Source: Chrysomallon squamiferum
Taxonomy: Eukaryota; Mollusca; Gastropoda; Neomphalida; Peltospiridae
Assembly (NCBI GenBank): GCA_012295275.1
Contig: CM022672.1
Span: forward strand, 28,038,472 to 28,102,471
Reading direction: 5' to 3'
Length of the DNA: 64,000 nucleotides
Within the stretch, counting starts at the first letter, position 1. Each line of letters opens with the position of its first letter. The notes under the pieces were generated by a model. It saw nothing but the letters and a program-made list of their open reading frames with translations. It was not told the DNA's origin and ran no database searches. This document shows positions 44,521 to 59,005 of this stretch, piece after piece. Made by a program: the position numbers and the translations under genes.

Positions 44521-47450
44521 TAGTAGTTGTAGTAGTAGTAGTAGTAATATTATTATTTGGTTGTTGTTGTTCTCTACTTGACTCTGTTATTGTACTGCCA
44601 ACTGAATTAAAAATTCGTCATGTTAACACTTCTGTTTGCTTCGAGTTTGTCAGTCTTTGTGTTCATGTTAATATAATAAATGAGGGAACAAGATATGGCG
44701 ATTAAATGAGTTTTATTATAAATAAAAACAGGATCTGCTAAAGAAAACAATAAAAAAAAAAAAAAAGCTGAAGAATAATAAAGGAGCACACGCACTTTAC
44801 ACTTGGAAAAAGAGATACGTCGAAGTCTTCATCATCAGTTTGTTTTCTTAAGATTAGTCAACATATTAATACAGGTAACGTATTTAATTATGAAGAGGAT
44901 GCCAAAATATGAACTTGAAAATTGCAAATATTAGTGAAGTACGTATCTGACAACATTTCTCACAGATTACTGATGAGCGTCAATCCTAAAAATATACACT
45001 GCGTCATATGAAATTTAAAAAAAAATATAAACGTATTTTGATTGTTATTGCGTCAAAGAATAATGCAAATAGAAATCCCAGAGGAGGGAGAAATGTTTTA
45101 TTTGATGAGTAAAAAAGACTAGTTAAAGACTATAATGATAATCCTGATCTACACAGACTGTTATTAGATAAATGTGAATTATTGTTAGAGATTCATTTGT
45201 AGTAAAAGTGTTTTTTACGTTAACTGTATTAATAAAAAGAACAATAATTTCATAATATTAATCAATACCACCAGCAACACCATAAAGTACCAACAACAAC
45301 AACAACAATAATATCCACATTCCTTAATACAGATAGTATGTACTCGCTGAAAATTTTCACCATGGATTTTCTGGTATTAACTGTTTTTAAATGGGCAGTT
45401 ATACCCTGTTTAATTCTGCTCTTTGTAAAAAAATTTTTTTTTAATTATTACGCATAAACTATTCTTAATATAACGTATTTGTGTATGTGCAGTAATAAGA
45501 TTTCATTTGTGTCTTGATGTACGTCAGAGCAGACGTTCTCCAGAAACTGCGTTCTTTAGCTGATTATTAAAACAACAACAGCAAATATGTTGCTGTTTTT
45601 TTTCCTTCTGTGACTATTATTTTATTTATTTTATTATATCATACCTTAATCAGGTTAGTACGCGATGAACCCACCCCATTCTCTGTTTCTTCTATTTCAT
45701 AATTTTTTTTTTTTTTTTTTTGTTTTGTTGTTGTTGTTGTTGTTGTTTAAATAATGTTTTCATTTTTTTATCCTTTCTTTAGCTGTGCTGTTTTGATTTA
45801 TAATATAATTCATTTTGTCACTTATTTTCTTCCCTTATTTATGAAAATTATGGATAACGTTCATTAGATAATACCGAAATCGACAAATCCGCAGATACCT
45901 CAACTCCATCACGACATTAAAAAAAAAAAAATGTCAATGACTGATGATTGTAAATTCTTTTTGCTTCATCAGCTCCATGATTAACTGTACATTTGCAGCT
46001 TAAGATGATTTTAGTTCAATTACTCGCAAAAGAATGGCGTAAACCCAGCGTATTTATAAATACACATGAATTGTGGTCTTTGATCTTAATATGATAGATA
46101 AGAGTAGTAATGTTATTTGGTGAAAATCAAAGAAAATAAAAGTAACCAGTAATTTTTATGCAGTGAGATTTAACAACAGCGTTTCGAAACAGTCGAAAAC
46201 TTTTATTCCACTTTCAGAACAGGAATGTTTAAATAATCAGACATTCTGCAAAGAAAAGTCGGAAATAAATATTGGAAAAATTAGAATAAAATGAGGAAGA
46301 ATAATCAGTTTAAAATTTAATTATGGTGATTAATTTATGTTATTATTAAATTGTTTTCTTTCTTTATATATACTTTTTAGCTGAAATCATGAAACGAATG
46401 CACTGTATGTCATAATAACAACCGAAATATAATTTTTATCAAAATTTCCTCTGATCAGCCTGTTCTTCATTGGTTATTTCCCGTCTGTCAGCTGCCCAGA
46501 GCAAAATGTGTATAAAAGATACTTTGCTGTAGACTTCACTCTGATGTCATTAAAATGCAAAAATATACCCCTAAATAGAATTTTTATATATATTCTCTTC
46601 TAGAAGTGAAGTTATTTTAAAATGTGGAAATTCCATTCAAAGATTTTTGTCTTTCATGCAGTTCGGCTACCTAAAAGGAATTTATTTTATTTTTAATTTC
46701 CTTAATTGTTTTTGTTTTTGTTTTTATTATTGATTTTGTTTATTATTATATATATATATTTTTTTTTTTTCCGTATACTTTTTGGTGAAAACCATTTAAT
46801 TATTGTTATTAATTTTTTAAGTCAGAATTCTGCATTTCGAGACATATTTCCGAGAGTTAAATGCATATACTGCAGTAGTTGAGACCGTTGCAACAATATT
46901 TTTTTTATCTTGATTGTGATGTGTGTGTGTTTGTGTGTATGTGTGTATGTGTGTGTGTGTAGTGTGTGGCTGTGTATGTGCGTGTGAGTGTGTAAGTGTA
47001 TGTTTAAGAACTTGTTGATATTTATGAGTTCATGATAAAGTCCAGTACGCGTATCATGGTTTGGGTGTATTTTCTTTTTGTGCATGCGCCAAAATCCAGC
47101 GTTGTTTGTTCAAGTTATGCATTCAGTCGTTCTACCATTTTGCAAAATATTAAACAGTCGTGTCCATTTTATCAAAACAAACATTTTTGCCAAATTAAAA
47201 ATATTTTGAAAATTACATCATACATATGTATGTTTACTTCATGCTCTTGTGACTTAATGAACTAATACGAATAAATGGTTTAAGTATTTATATTTTTGAC
47301 AGAGTATGTGAGAAAAAAAGGAGCATCAGGTTTTCATTATAATAATTATATCCAGGTTATATTTTGAACTGAATTTACTTGAAAAGGTCAACATGAAACC
47401 GGGAAGATTGCATAACTATATCTGTCAACCCTTGAGATAAAGATTTGATA
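42340..47450. other. Intergenic, no gene recognised
   Basis: AT-rich sequence with decayed AAT/GTA/GGT triplets (42590-42700), TATT runs (44480-44520), poly-T runs and a GT-rich tract (46918-47010). Short open frames here have no recognisable translation or splice support. Confidence 0.5.
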
Positions 47451-47463
47451 ATGGAACAGACAG

Positions 47464-47515
47464 TAGCTTAGTGGTTACGTTACAAAACAATTCGCCATAG
47501 ACTCAATCCTTTTTT
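47464..47515 (+). mobile_element. Possible tRNA-derived SINE head
   Basis: The sequence gtagcttagtggttacgtta matches an A box well, and catagactcaatcc about 25 bases later is a fair B box. A T-rich stretch follows. Ends were not defined. Confidence 0.3.
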
Positions 47516-48544
47516 CTTCTTCTACTGGATTATTTCCCATTCCAGCCAGTACTGCTCGACAGTAAAAGACAGTAATTCTTTGTTTGTGTAAAAGATATCT
47601 AACTTCGAATAGATGACACTTTCCGATGGAACAGACGCAGTTGGTTTCCTCTATAATATAAACTATATGCTTGACATCTTATAACCGCTAATATTAAAAT
47701 GTATTGAACTCATAATTAAATATTAATTCATTTATTTCTTTGATAGATACTATAATATTCAAATATGTAGCGTACAATAAATTAACTGTTTTGAATATGG
47801 ATTTGGGCATTTATTTTCTAATTTAAGAATTTTATTTTCCGATTCTGTAATTTCTTTTCACTGAAATTTTTTTCAGAATTTGTAACGTCATTCAGATGTT
47901 ATGCAACAACAGTCTATTTTGGATAGTATTAGACTTGATCTCCTCTAAAATGGTTCAGGGCCGATCCACAATTTTAGAAGAATGTGATCTATCATTCAGG
48001 AGATGTGACTTTCAAGACAAATGCTTTTTACTGTAATGAATCAAATTTTTTGTCAGTAGAACTGGAGGAGCGGTGGATATCGTATTCGCCCAAGCCTGGA
48101 TTAGCTAGAGTGTTAATTACAGACTCCATTATCTTTATGAGAAATATTCTTTCAACTCAATTACTCATCCGAGTATTGATTTTATCAATTTAATATTTCA
48201 CGATTACAGTCATAAAAATCTTTCTGACAAGAAATAATTTTCTTGCTTGAAAAAAAAACACTTTTTTGTTGTATTTATTTCGTAAAAACGAAATGAACAG
48301 AAAAAGAAAGCAAGAAAAGAAGGAAAAGAAATAATAACAAATATGCATTAAGAAAATAAAGAAGAAGAAAGTAAACAACAACAGGTGAGTAAGACCATAT
48401 AGAATCTAGAAACATTTAGCACTCGATGTTCAAATACCTCAGATCTTCTCAACATTTTGAGGGTAATTCTGCACACATAAATCACAGATCTACGCTTACA
48501 ACAATGAAACTTTTTTCAAAGGCCATATATGTGCTTATATATAT

Positions 48545-49045
48545 ATATGTAGGTATGTGTTTATGTTTGGATGGACTGATGGGTCTGTGTTTTTAGAATG
48601 TGTATGTAGTGTATGTGTGTGTGTGTGTGTGTAGGTTATGTGTTTATGTTTGGATGGATTGATGGGTCTGTGTTTTTAGAATGTGTATGTATGTGTGAAA
48701 TGTGTGTGTGTAGTTAGGTATGTGTTTATGTTTGGATGGATTGATGGGTCTGTGTTTTAGAATGTGTATGTATGTGTGTGTATGTGTATGTGTGTGTGTA
48801 GGTAGGTATGTGTTTATGTTTGGATGGATTGATGGGTCTGTGTTTTTAGAATGTGTATGTATGTGTGTATGTGTGTGTGTATGTGTGTGTGTAGTTAGGT
48901 ATGTGTTTATGTTTGGATGGACTGATGGGTCTGTGTTTTTAGAATGTGTATGTATGTGTGTATGTGTGTGTGTATGTGTGTGTGTAGGTAGGTATGTGTT
49001 TATGTTTGGATGGACTGATGGGTCTGTGTTTTTAGAATGTGTATG
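48545..49045 (+). repeat. ~82-95-bp minisatellite with embedded GT runs, six copies
   Basis: The core tgtgtttatgtttggatgg(a/t) plus tgatgggtctgtgttttta recurs about six times from 48557, each followed by a variable GTAT/GT tract. The 145- and 116-codon open frames on the two strands arise only because the unit lacks stops; they show repeat composition and are not credible genes. Confidence 0.95.
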
Positions 49046-49049
49046 TATA

Positions 49050-50152
49050 TGCAGACCAGCGATGAAATAAAAACAAACCATTATTATTTCATAAACATGG
49101 CTGAATTCAGTTTAAAACTAGTTTATATTCATTGAAAACTGAGGCTGAATTATCTATCCATATTTATGTTATATTTATAATATATTTCATTTTATTTTCA
49201 GTAATTTTTGTTTTTGATTCAGTATTCTGATTAAGTATATGTTAATCACATGACCGGAAATTGTTGCTTATTTGGTTTAAAAAGATCTCGAGTGAAAACA
49301 AAAATGTCTTGCTGTTATTCCTGTGCGATATGTTTTAGAAGACACTAGCTTTGTCTGCTGAATGAAAAAATGTGATAATACTTATGAAAACTGATCACAA
49401 CCACTTCCTAATATAATAATGCCAGTTTGTATAATTATCTGACCATAAAATGTAAGGCAGACAAATAAATAAAAATAATTATAATCATTTTATATATAGT
49501 TCTAAATATACAGAAATAGATAGTCTAGTCTATTTTTGGCTTGATATCTGACTGTTCCAAGGCAGAATAATGAGTGGTGAAAAGCGGTGATTTTGGCTAT
49601 AAACCTCCATTAAACTGCTGTGAAAATAAAGTAAGACATGTTAGTAACGTTGACTGGTAAATGTACCATGACAGGTCTCCGTGTGTAGAAGTAAATCCTT
49701 TGATTACTGCTTTTACTCAAAATGAATCAGAAAGAATGAAGTCATTTCCGATACAGACTACTGTGACGTTGATAGCATTCTTTAAATTCCTTCATCAATA
49801 AGGGGCACCAAACCAACTACATATTAGCGAACACTGATTCTTAATGATATTTGAAACTTGAACATTTTCCTTCTCAGTATTATATTAGTCCTGACATTTC
49901 ATATATATATATGTAGGTCATAAGTTAGCAGACGTTACGAAAATCTTGTTTGAAATATTTTTTGATTTAATTTTGGTGTGAGTTTCATCTTCTTTTTTTG
50001 TGGCTATTTTAATTTATTAATATTGCAACATGCTCATTTTCCTCGTTTTTAATCTTATCTTTATACTAAATCAATGATCATCATTTTTATCGTTGTCATT
50101 TTTGCTTGTGAAATATATTTCTGCTCTTTTTTGTATTATTACCATCATTTCT

Positions 50153-50202
<50 letters not shown>

Positions 50203-53200
50203 CATCAGTTTTTATGAATAAAAAACACTTTCTTTGTAAAAATGGACTTTCTTAAAGGAAACAGCTATATCGACTTCCTCGTAATAAAGGAGCTTTTCTG
50301 AAAAAAAAATCTATATATTTGTTTTAGTTGAATGCTACAGACAGTTGTAATGAACAATTCGTGTTTTACAGATTGCAACACAACAGGTAAATTGCTTATA
50401 TGTGTATGTTTTTCTTTCTATATGTGTAAATGTGTGTGTGTTTGTGTATATATGTGTGTAGTTTATTTCTTTATTTCTGTATCGCGCTAAAGATTTTGAA
50501 TCATTCTCGATGATTAAACGAATATTCATTGTTAAATCAGTTGTTTTGGTTGGTTTTGGGGGGCGGTTTCCTTTTTTTATTATTTTGATACTTCTGATAT
50601 ATATCTAATTGTCAGATAGAATAATTGAAGTATTCGAACAACATAATTTGTCTATTCTTCTTATAGAACGGCAAATAACATAATGTCTGTTCATAAAATA
50701 TTGTTCATCCTAAGTTCATCCTACAACAACCTTTCTATATTTATATTTTATGGCAACAAACCTAAATATTTTTAACGATTTTACTAACATTGACTATAGA
50801 TAGCTATAAAACTCGATACGTCTACAGAAACGCCTTGATTGTGATTAGTGACATATTTGTCTGCCTTTGACCTGTGTCCATGGTGTTAATTGGCCGGTGA
50901 ATGACTTTGTAGATTATTTTCCAAAATGACCGATAGTGACCAGCCATTAACTGATACAGTATTTTTACGATACAGATTGTGTTAATTGTCCTGTTATTGA
51001 AAAAGAAAAAAAATCCTTTCATCCATAATTTACTAATTAATGATATTTCACGCACTTATTATACACCTACTGTTTTATATCGATTAAAATGTCTTAAATG
51101 CATTGTGCGTGTGTGTGTGTGCGTGCGCGCGCGCGTGTGTGACACATCTGTTTATAATTTCAGTTTTATATCACAAAAGTAGCTATTGGATGCAGTTGGG
51201 TTTGGGATTGGAATGACTTAGCTTTTTTCAGTCGTATGTTTTTGATGCCTTTCGATAAACTGTTCTGTTCCAAAGGTTTTCCTGGAAAATTTCTGTAGGT
51301 ATATAATCATGTGCTAAGAAGGTTATGTATGCAAAAACGAAAAATATTGAAGTTCCTATCGAGGATCCATTAATTTTGAAAACGTAAATTCTATTTAGAA
51401 CCAAAGTAATCCACTGGCAACAACAATGGAATCCATGGATAATGCACGATTGATTTTGTTTATTACTGGTTTAGTTAAAAGTAAATATATATCCATAATT
51501 TGTCTTATGACAAAGGTGCTTTAAAATTGTATAATTCCTGAAAATTTCAAAACATATGCTTAAATTCTGATTCACCCAGGTAACTGGCAATGCAAAGGCT
51601 GAAAATAGATCATCATATGACTGCTACTGATGAAGAATTTCACGAGGGAGGCTAGCATCAGAACCCAACTGGGGAACACTTAATTTCGCTGTAAAAATTG
51701 GAGTTCTGAAAGTGAACAAATTTGAGTCAAAAAGTCCATTCAGTTATACTGTTCTCTCCTAACCAACAAATGAATATATCCTTAATGTCACAGTTAGCAT
51801 GCCTATGTTTTTCTTTCACCTCACCAACTCTGGCCAAATTACATTCAGTTCAGTTATTACACATATTTACTTACATTTTCAGGAAGTATCCATATTTCCT
51901 GCGACTTATTTATAAATGAAAATCACTACCCTTATCGTCTTTGATATACTGTATAAAGAAATGAAAAGGTTACTGTAAACTGCAGACAACAAATCCATCT
52001 TTACAATTTCTTTCATTGTTCTGTTTTTTTATATTTTAGTGTAGTAGTCATAGTAATAATAATAGAAAATATAGTAAAGTAGTAGTAGTAGTAGTTATAG
52101 TAGTAATAGTAGGCGGTAGCAGTAGTAGTAAATAAATATGAATAATTAAATAAATATGAATAATTAGCAACAACAACAACAATAATAATGATGATGATGA
52201 TGATGATAATAAAATAATAATAATAAAAACAATGAAATAAATAAAAGCCTCATATAAATTATTAACAGTTTTTGTCTAACGTAGAATACACTAACATCGG
52301 CCAGTTAAACTGAACAAATATTTTAGCCAATACACAAATTTCGAAATATTCTTGACAGTATGTTACAAAGAAATATATAATGATGATTTTGGTGTTTTTT
52401 TTAAACAACCATTTAACTTCCATTCCGGCCAATTCAATGCAGTTTAATGCAAAACTAACACAGAGATACAAGTTAATTCAAATTTTCGCTTCATTACATG
52501 CGTTGATCATGACAGATGATTTGTCAGCCTGACGAGTCCATAAATGTAACATTTTCCATTCACTGTCCGTGCAACATGATTCCACGTTTTATCTCAGTGA
52601 GACATTTGATCTGATTACAGGACATATCGAGATTAAGGCTGATCCTGTCCCGTCTTTTACACGATGTAAAACTGACAACTGAATCCTGCCTCAAAGTGCG
52701 CGTAAATGAAGAAACCAATGAAGAAAAGGATGTGAATAAATCACTTTCAACGAAAGATAGCTACAGGATCGTGAACTTCCTCCCTCTCACACCTGTTAGA
52801 GGTTACTTTTGTCTCCTATTGTCCTTTGTTACTTGTGTTTATGTTTGGTGCATGTGCATATGTGTATGTATGAATATATCATTTTAATAATGTATTAGAT
52901 TCCGTTTATGAATATGCATGTGTGTCTGTACATATTTCTATGTATGAATACATGGTATCTTTCTGTGTTTATTTGCTTGTACCTACATGCGTAAATGTCT
53001 GTATTTGAATCAATATATCAGAAATTCTGTGTATGTTTCATTATTATTTGTATGTGTGCGTGTTTGTATATATTTGTGTTTGTGGCACAAGTCTACCTTC
53101 GTTGGAACTATCTACTTCTATAATACTTCTACTGGCACTTTAATAAACAAATGTACCAACATACATTCATATTTATACAACTCAGATCATATCCATGCCA

Positions 53201-53380
53201 GCGATATTAAAATGTCATAAATATAAATACAGAATACGTTGAATTTAGAATTTTAACTTACATAAATTTCAAATTAATCCACTAATAATTATATTGACTG
53301 AATCCGGGATCCAAGACAAACGCAGATAAACTCAAACAAAAACAAAAAATCTATATTAAATCGGCTTCTGCAATTACCAG
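49050..53380. other. Intergenic, no gene recognised
   Basis: AT-rich DNA with an AAT run (50155-50201), a GT/GC run (51107-51140) and decayed GTA/AAT triplets (52075-52235). No gene or RNA was recognised. Confidence 0.5.
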
Positions 53381-53404
53381 CATTGGCCTTTACACCAAGC
53401 ACAC

Positions 53405-53645
53405 ATATAGCATAGTACAGTACAGTACACTATAGCATAGAATTGTATGGTAAGGTATGATATAGCATGGTATAACATGATATGGTATACTATAGTATGA
53501 GGCGATCGGTTCGGTATGGTACAATATAGTATAGTACAATACAATACAGTACAATACACTAGTGTACAGTTTTATGTACTACAGTATAGCATAGTATAGT
53601 AAAGTATAGTATAGCATGGTATAGATTAGTGCAGTGTAATATAGT
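53405..53645. repeat. Degenerate pentanucleotide array (TAGTA/TAGCA/TGGTA type)
   Basis: Units such as acagt, atagt, atagc, atggt and acaat succeed each other every five bases for about 240 bases. They are broken once by a segment containing aggcgatcggttcgg near 53498. Confidence 0.85.
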
Positions 53646-53649
53646 ACCA

Positions 53650-55100
53650 TTTATTCGTTCATATACATGCTACAAGAAAAAACCCAAGACTCCTATTATA
53701 AAATCACGAATTCGGAAATCTTGGACCATGTTTGTATCGACCTAAATAATGACGTACCGGTCAGCTGGTTAACATGTGACAGTTTTCAGCGTTGTATCTG
53801 TGTCTGTGCTTGCACACAGAACGCGATTTTCGTTGCGCTTTTCTGTGCGATTTCATGAATACCAACTCAAATTCTAAGTTATCCCCATTAAAATTAGGCG
53901 TAACAAAAATTAATATTAATAGGTTTTGGCGATTATGGGCCATACTAATATTTATACAATACTGATCATTAGATTGTAATTATCGTACTTTACGTAAACA
54001 AGCGAAGGCTTCATAATATTTTCTAGTATACAGCGCGATGAGGTCCAGTGACGTGTGAAGAGATTTGTTTAAAATAGTAATAATTTTGTCGCTATAGCAG
54101 AGAGTACACTAAATTCAATAAGCATCCAATTAATAAACAAAGTAAAATAGTATTTTATTATCTAAAACCGTCCAAAATATGAGAACAAGCAATTAACAGT
54201 TAAGTACGTAGGTTATGTAAACATTGATTTAAGCCAATGAAATGCTGAGGTTCCGGACATCTGACCTCATGTTTAAATGTCAAGTCACGTCAACAATGTT
54301 GATATTGCTTAGTCGGTCTAATAAGAAGAAGACGAAGAAGAAGAAGAAAGGCCTTTACTGATCAGTGAATGTAAAAATAAAAAAATTTAAATTAATAAAT
54401 ATATATAATATATATAAAATTAAAAACATATTGATAAATAAAAGTGTGACTATTTTCAGGTAATCTGGCAATTTAATTAATCATAACTTGAGAATGAGAT
54501 CAATCTAAATGAAATAATTGAAAATAGCTTGAGTTAACATACAGAAAATGTATGACTAACACACGCATTCAGTAAATACTGAATCCACTGAAGTAGAATC
54601 AAAATAAACATCCAATCAAATGGAAGTATTTTGATCAGGTGACTTAAAAGAAAGCACTACAAGTTTGATTACAATCCACACCGGCAAATCAAGTTATTTT
54701 CTTTCCCTGGAAGCTAAAAAACAGTTCTTAATCGATAGATTTTAATTATATTAAGTCAGCAAAAATGTTTTATTCTGGAAAATTTTAAAATGGATTAATT
54801 ACCACATTCGTGGAACTAGCAGAGATCCTAATGGCGGAAAGTGTGATGTTCTGCCTTTATGTACTATAATTCGCCGTTAAAAAGGTATACTTTCGTTAAT
54901 CACCTAACAACAAATTTCTTATATGCAAATAAATAAATAAATAAATAAAAGTGCCTTAACTATATTTAATTAAAGATAGGGTTTGAAGAAAAAATAATTT
55001 TCATTTCCTACATCTGATTTAATGAGGCCTGTTTAATAATACCAATCGTTATTTATAAAAGTATGGCGACAGCTTTCCACTTAGACTCGTTAATATTTTA

Positions 55101-55147
<47 letters not shown>

Positions 55148-55711
55148 TCATACATAAATACATACACACACACATACGATTATATTTAGATACTTACCAA
55201 ATTAATTTCAGTACAATAGTTCATCTCAGTGGAAAATAATGTTAATTATTTATTATGTCATTATCATTCGGTGATCGTGGAAGTCTCAGATAAATTATTA
55301 TTTAGGAAAAAGGGCATGATGTTTGTTTTATAAATAAGACTTGCCAATGAGAGTTTTCGCCTTACTTGCTAAAATTTGTATTTTACAGCCTATAAATACA
55401 CGAACAAAGAATCTTGGAAGAGACGAAGCTTTGTAGCATCGTGTGCCTATCAGAAATAATATACTAGAAGTTCCCAAGTGTAAATGCATGCATACGTTTA
55501 CTTTGCAATAAATAAGTGACGTCATAATGGGATTACACGAAATTAAGCCCCTGGGTTAGTTAGGAAAGAAAATTAAGTGATATCCCTTAAATGAAACAAT
55601 CGAAATATAAGATCCAATATAGGTTATTATAATTTTGCATTAATGTTTTCATTAAATTTGATCTGAGTGTTTGTAAGTATAGAAAGATTTATTTATTTAT
55701 TTATTTTTTAA

Positions 55712-55775
<64 letters not shown>

Positions 55776-56890
55776 TTTTTTAATTATTTTTTTATTATTA
55801 TTTATTTATTACATCGTGATAATAATTTCTCTATTTCATAGTAAATGTTATAAATGTTGGATAGCTATCCCAGTAGATGCATTAATGGTGTACAGTTACC
55901 ATATTATGGCAATATTTTCCATTTCGTCAGGGTTATGTAAAGACAGTTTCAATATGTTTGCGACAACTGATATTTGTGAAAGTAAATGAATAATCAGAGA
56001 CTGGTGTTTCGCTACAGTGAGATAACTGTTCAGAGACGTTCTTGGTTGTAAGAGTAATCCTTATTGCTTCTACTTTTTGATTATTTCCCCTTTGACTCAT
56101 TATCAAACTACTGGTTTTAAAAAGTTAGTGGTATGCAATTTTCTTGTGGAAAATGTAATCATAGCTGAACCTTCTCACAAACAGGTCACACTACTACTGT
56201 CGTTAATAAACTAGTACGGCTTGATCAGAAAATAACTGAATAGAGTTTCACAAATTGTTTCGAAGATATTCTTCCGCAATGAATTTCTGATATGAATACC
56301 TCAGTATCAACATATTCTCAGTAGGTAAGGAACAAATAAACGATAACAAAGAAATAATACAAAATAAAGTTTAAAAGAATACTCTACATCATTATTACAC
56401 AAGACCTTTCACTCTGATATCATCTGCATGCAAACACCATCTCTACTTAACACAAAAACATTAAATACCAGACAGTCAGTGAAGACATCTAATCCAGCCA
56501 TACTTCTGATTTAAGGAATCGTAAATGCAATACTTCGTGTCCGATAGAAAATAGTTCATCATATTTCATCATTATAATATAAATGGAGAGCGCTGAAAGG
56601 AAGATTTATTAAGAGAAAATTCTAAGAATACTTCTATGTCGTATTTTGTTTAGGTTCTAAGTTCTGGGTCGGGATGCAAGACTAACATTTTATACTATTT
56701 TCGACTTAGTTACTGATATCTGGACGTTTTCTGTGGAACAAAGCTTGACAGTACTGAGACGATTTATTTATTCATCTGTCCATTTATTTGTTTGGTTTCT
56801 TCTTATATTTTCTTTATTATTATTATTTATTTATTTATTTATTATAACAAAGGACCTCTACACAGGTAATCGTATACGACGATATTTGAT
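53650..56890. other. Intergenic, no gene recognised
   Basis: Contains an AT run (55108-55144) and a long ATT run (about 55715-55775). Otherwise plain AT-rich sequence without credible frames. Confidence 0.5.
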
Positions 56891-56892
56891 GT

Positions 56893-57080
56893 TACAATAC
56901 TGATTTTCATTTTACAAAACGACCGTTAATATTACAATATTGATATTGAAATTACAACATTAACACTAACTTTGCCATTGGTAATTACAGCATTGAAATT
57001 GAGATAACAACACTGATATCGATAATGCAACGCTGATATTGATATTATAACATTGACACTGACCTTATATCATTGACAAT
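56893..57080 (+). repeat. Degenerate ~18-bp tandem array
   Basis: Variants of attacaatattgatattga recur about nine times, for example gttacaatactgatttt, attacagcattgaaattga and gataacaacactgatatcg. Copies are spaced mostly 18-19 bases apart. Confidence 0.6.
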
Positions 57081-57295
57081 ACTGTTGCTAATATATTATT
57101 ACAATAAGTCAACAAAAAAAAGAGCAAACGAAAAAAACAACTGAAAAAATAAAATAATAAAACAAATAAATAAACAGTATTCTGCCACTCGTTCCAGTTT
57201 AGTATGAAAAAGCGATACGTAACAAGTGCTAACACCACGGAACCCTTCATCCAGGAATTTATTTACCTATGTATGTGTGTGCATGTGTGTATGTA

Positions 57296-57298
57296 TGA

Positions 57299-57331
<33 letters not shown>

Positions 57332-57391
57332 TGTATGTATGTATACGTATGTATGTATGTATGTATGTATGAATATATGTATGAATGTATG

Positions 57392-57420
<29 letters not shown>
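57296..57420. repeat. (TATG)n microsatellite
   Basis: About 30 TATG units with a few TACG, TATA and GAAT interruptions. Overlapping frames on both strands (CMYV or HTYI repeats) are artefacts. Confidence 0.95.
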
Positions 57421-57423
<3 letters not shown>

Positions 57424-57429
57424 AAATAA

Positions 57430-58153
57430 AACTGAGGATGCAAATCAGTTTCAGCATACTTCCAAATGTATACTTCACCTAGGAAATAAATATTACAAGA
57501 AACCCAATATAAACAGGTAATAAAAGTTTTAATTACCAAGGTATTAGCGAATACCGTCGCTCGAAACCATATATAGCAGTTGCAATGTCAGACGCTGTAC
57601 AGTAATGAATTGATTAATCAGGGTGTGTCGTGTATTAGAAGCGAGTATATCGTTCTGAATCCATACCGTATTCAACTGACAAATAAAAACACAACACAAA
57701 AACAAGAACATCAATTTGGTCTAAATCTCTACTCGTTTGTTTATATGGAGTATTTTGTTACAAGATAAGTCTTGTAAAAGAAGATTAAAAGTAAAAAAAA
57801 AAGGTCCGCCATTATTGTCAACACGGCTGCATATTGATTTACAAAAGAAGTAGCTGAAGAGAACGTCTACGTATAAACGAGAAGACGTCATACTATTGGC
57901 ACGATCATCTCACGGCGTTCTGTTTGGCTGGATCTCTGTGATCGAATAAGGTAAAACTGGACTATCAAAACGTATTTTCATTAAACGTGTGGAGCCGCTG
58001 CAGAGTTGACATGTTAACAGTTAGAAATCGGAACCGTTTCCGGATTTTTAAACAAACCTACACAGCTGTTTGGTCCGGTCGGTAATATAGACATCGACGA
58101 AAGCAGACGTGTCGTCTTGGATGGAAAAAAAACTGTCAATTATTTCGTGAATT

Positions 58154-58186
<33 letters not shown>

Positions 58187-58973
58187 TTCTATGAGGAATG
58201 TTTGTAAACAGGTATTAAAAAAAGAAGAGGAATTGCTTATTTCAGTAACCCGAAGCGTTGTAACATCTAAGTAGAAGAATCAGAGAAAAGTTTTATAAAT
58301 ACATTCTGACTGATATTTTAAAAGATAATAACTACTCCATTTGTTCGTGGCTTAGAAATTAACAGGAATTTTTTTAGAAGACTTTACCAGATACTGCCCA
58401 TCTGGTGGGCGAAAATCAAAATTATTTGTGAATATAATCTTCATTCCGCCTGGTAAATATCAGTTTTTATTATATTTGTTGTGTATGTTAAATTGATAAC
58501 AGTTTTTAATGTTAGTTCTGCTTCTCTGCCTATCTTTCTGTCTTTCTCTCTGTCTCTATACCTATCTTTTTATTTGTATAGCTGTCTACCTACGTACCTA
58601 CCTACTGATGTACCTGTCTGTCTGTCTGTCTATATATGTCTCTCTGTATTGTCTGCCTGTTGTGTCTATTGTTTCTGTCTATCAATGTCTGTTTATAATA
58701 ATTCCTATTTGTCCATCCAGTCGTCCATTAATCCATCCGTACATAATTATTTACTTTAAATGAACCTACTTATTACTGACATTACTTTACATATTCAGTT
58801 AATAAATATATATATAAGCAGTAATGAATAATAGTAGTGAATTTTCAGGTACGATATAAAAAGTTAGACCTATTGTTAATACCACGCAACCATTCATCCA
58901 TGAACATGAGATGATTTCATTATCAATACTATCGTCATTATTGTCGTCATCTTCATCATCATCATCATCATCA

Positions 58974-58990
<17 letters not shown>
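57430..58990. other. Intergenic; a GC-richer patch at about 57840-58130
   Basis: The patch contains a good splice donor context (AATAAG then GTAAAA) at about 57950 and could hold a non-coding first exon, but nothing supports this further. A poly-A run lies at 58161-58186, and TATC/TGTC tracts and an ATC/ATT run (58950-59005) follow. Confidence 0.3.

Positions 58991-59005
<15 letters not shown>

Noticed and set aside
48644-49081. 145-codon minus-strand and 116-codon plus-strand frames
   Set aside because: Translation follows the minisatellite unit exactly; no start context, splice sites or recognisable domain.
57204-57539. Several overlapping frames on both strands
   Set aside because: All are translations of the TATG microsatellite.
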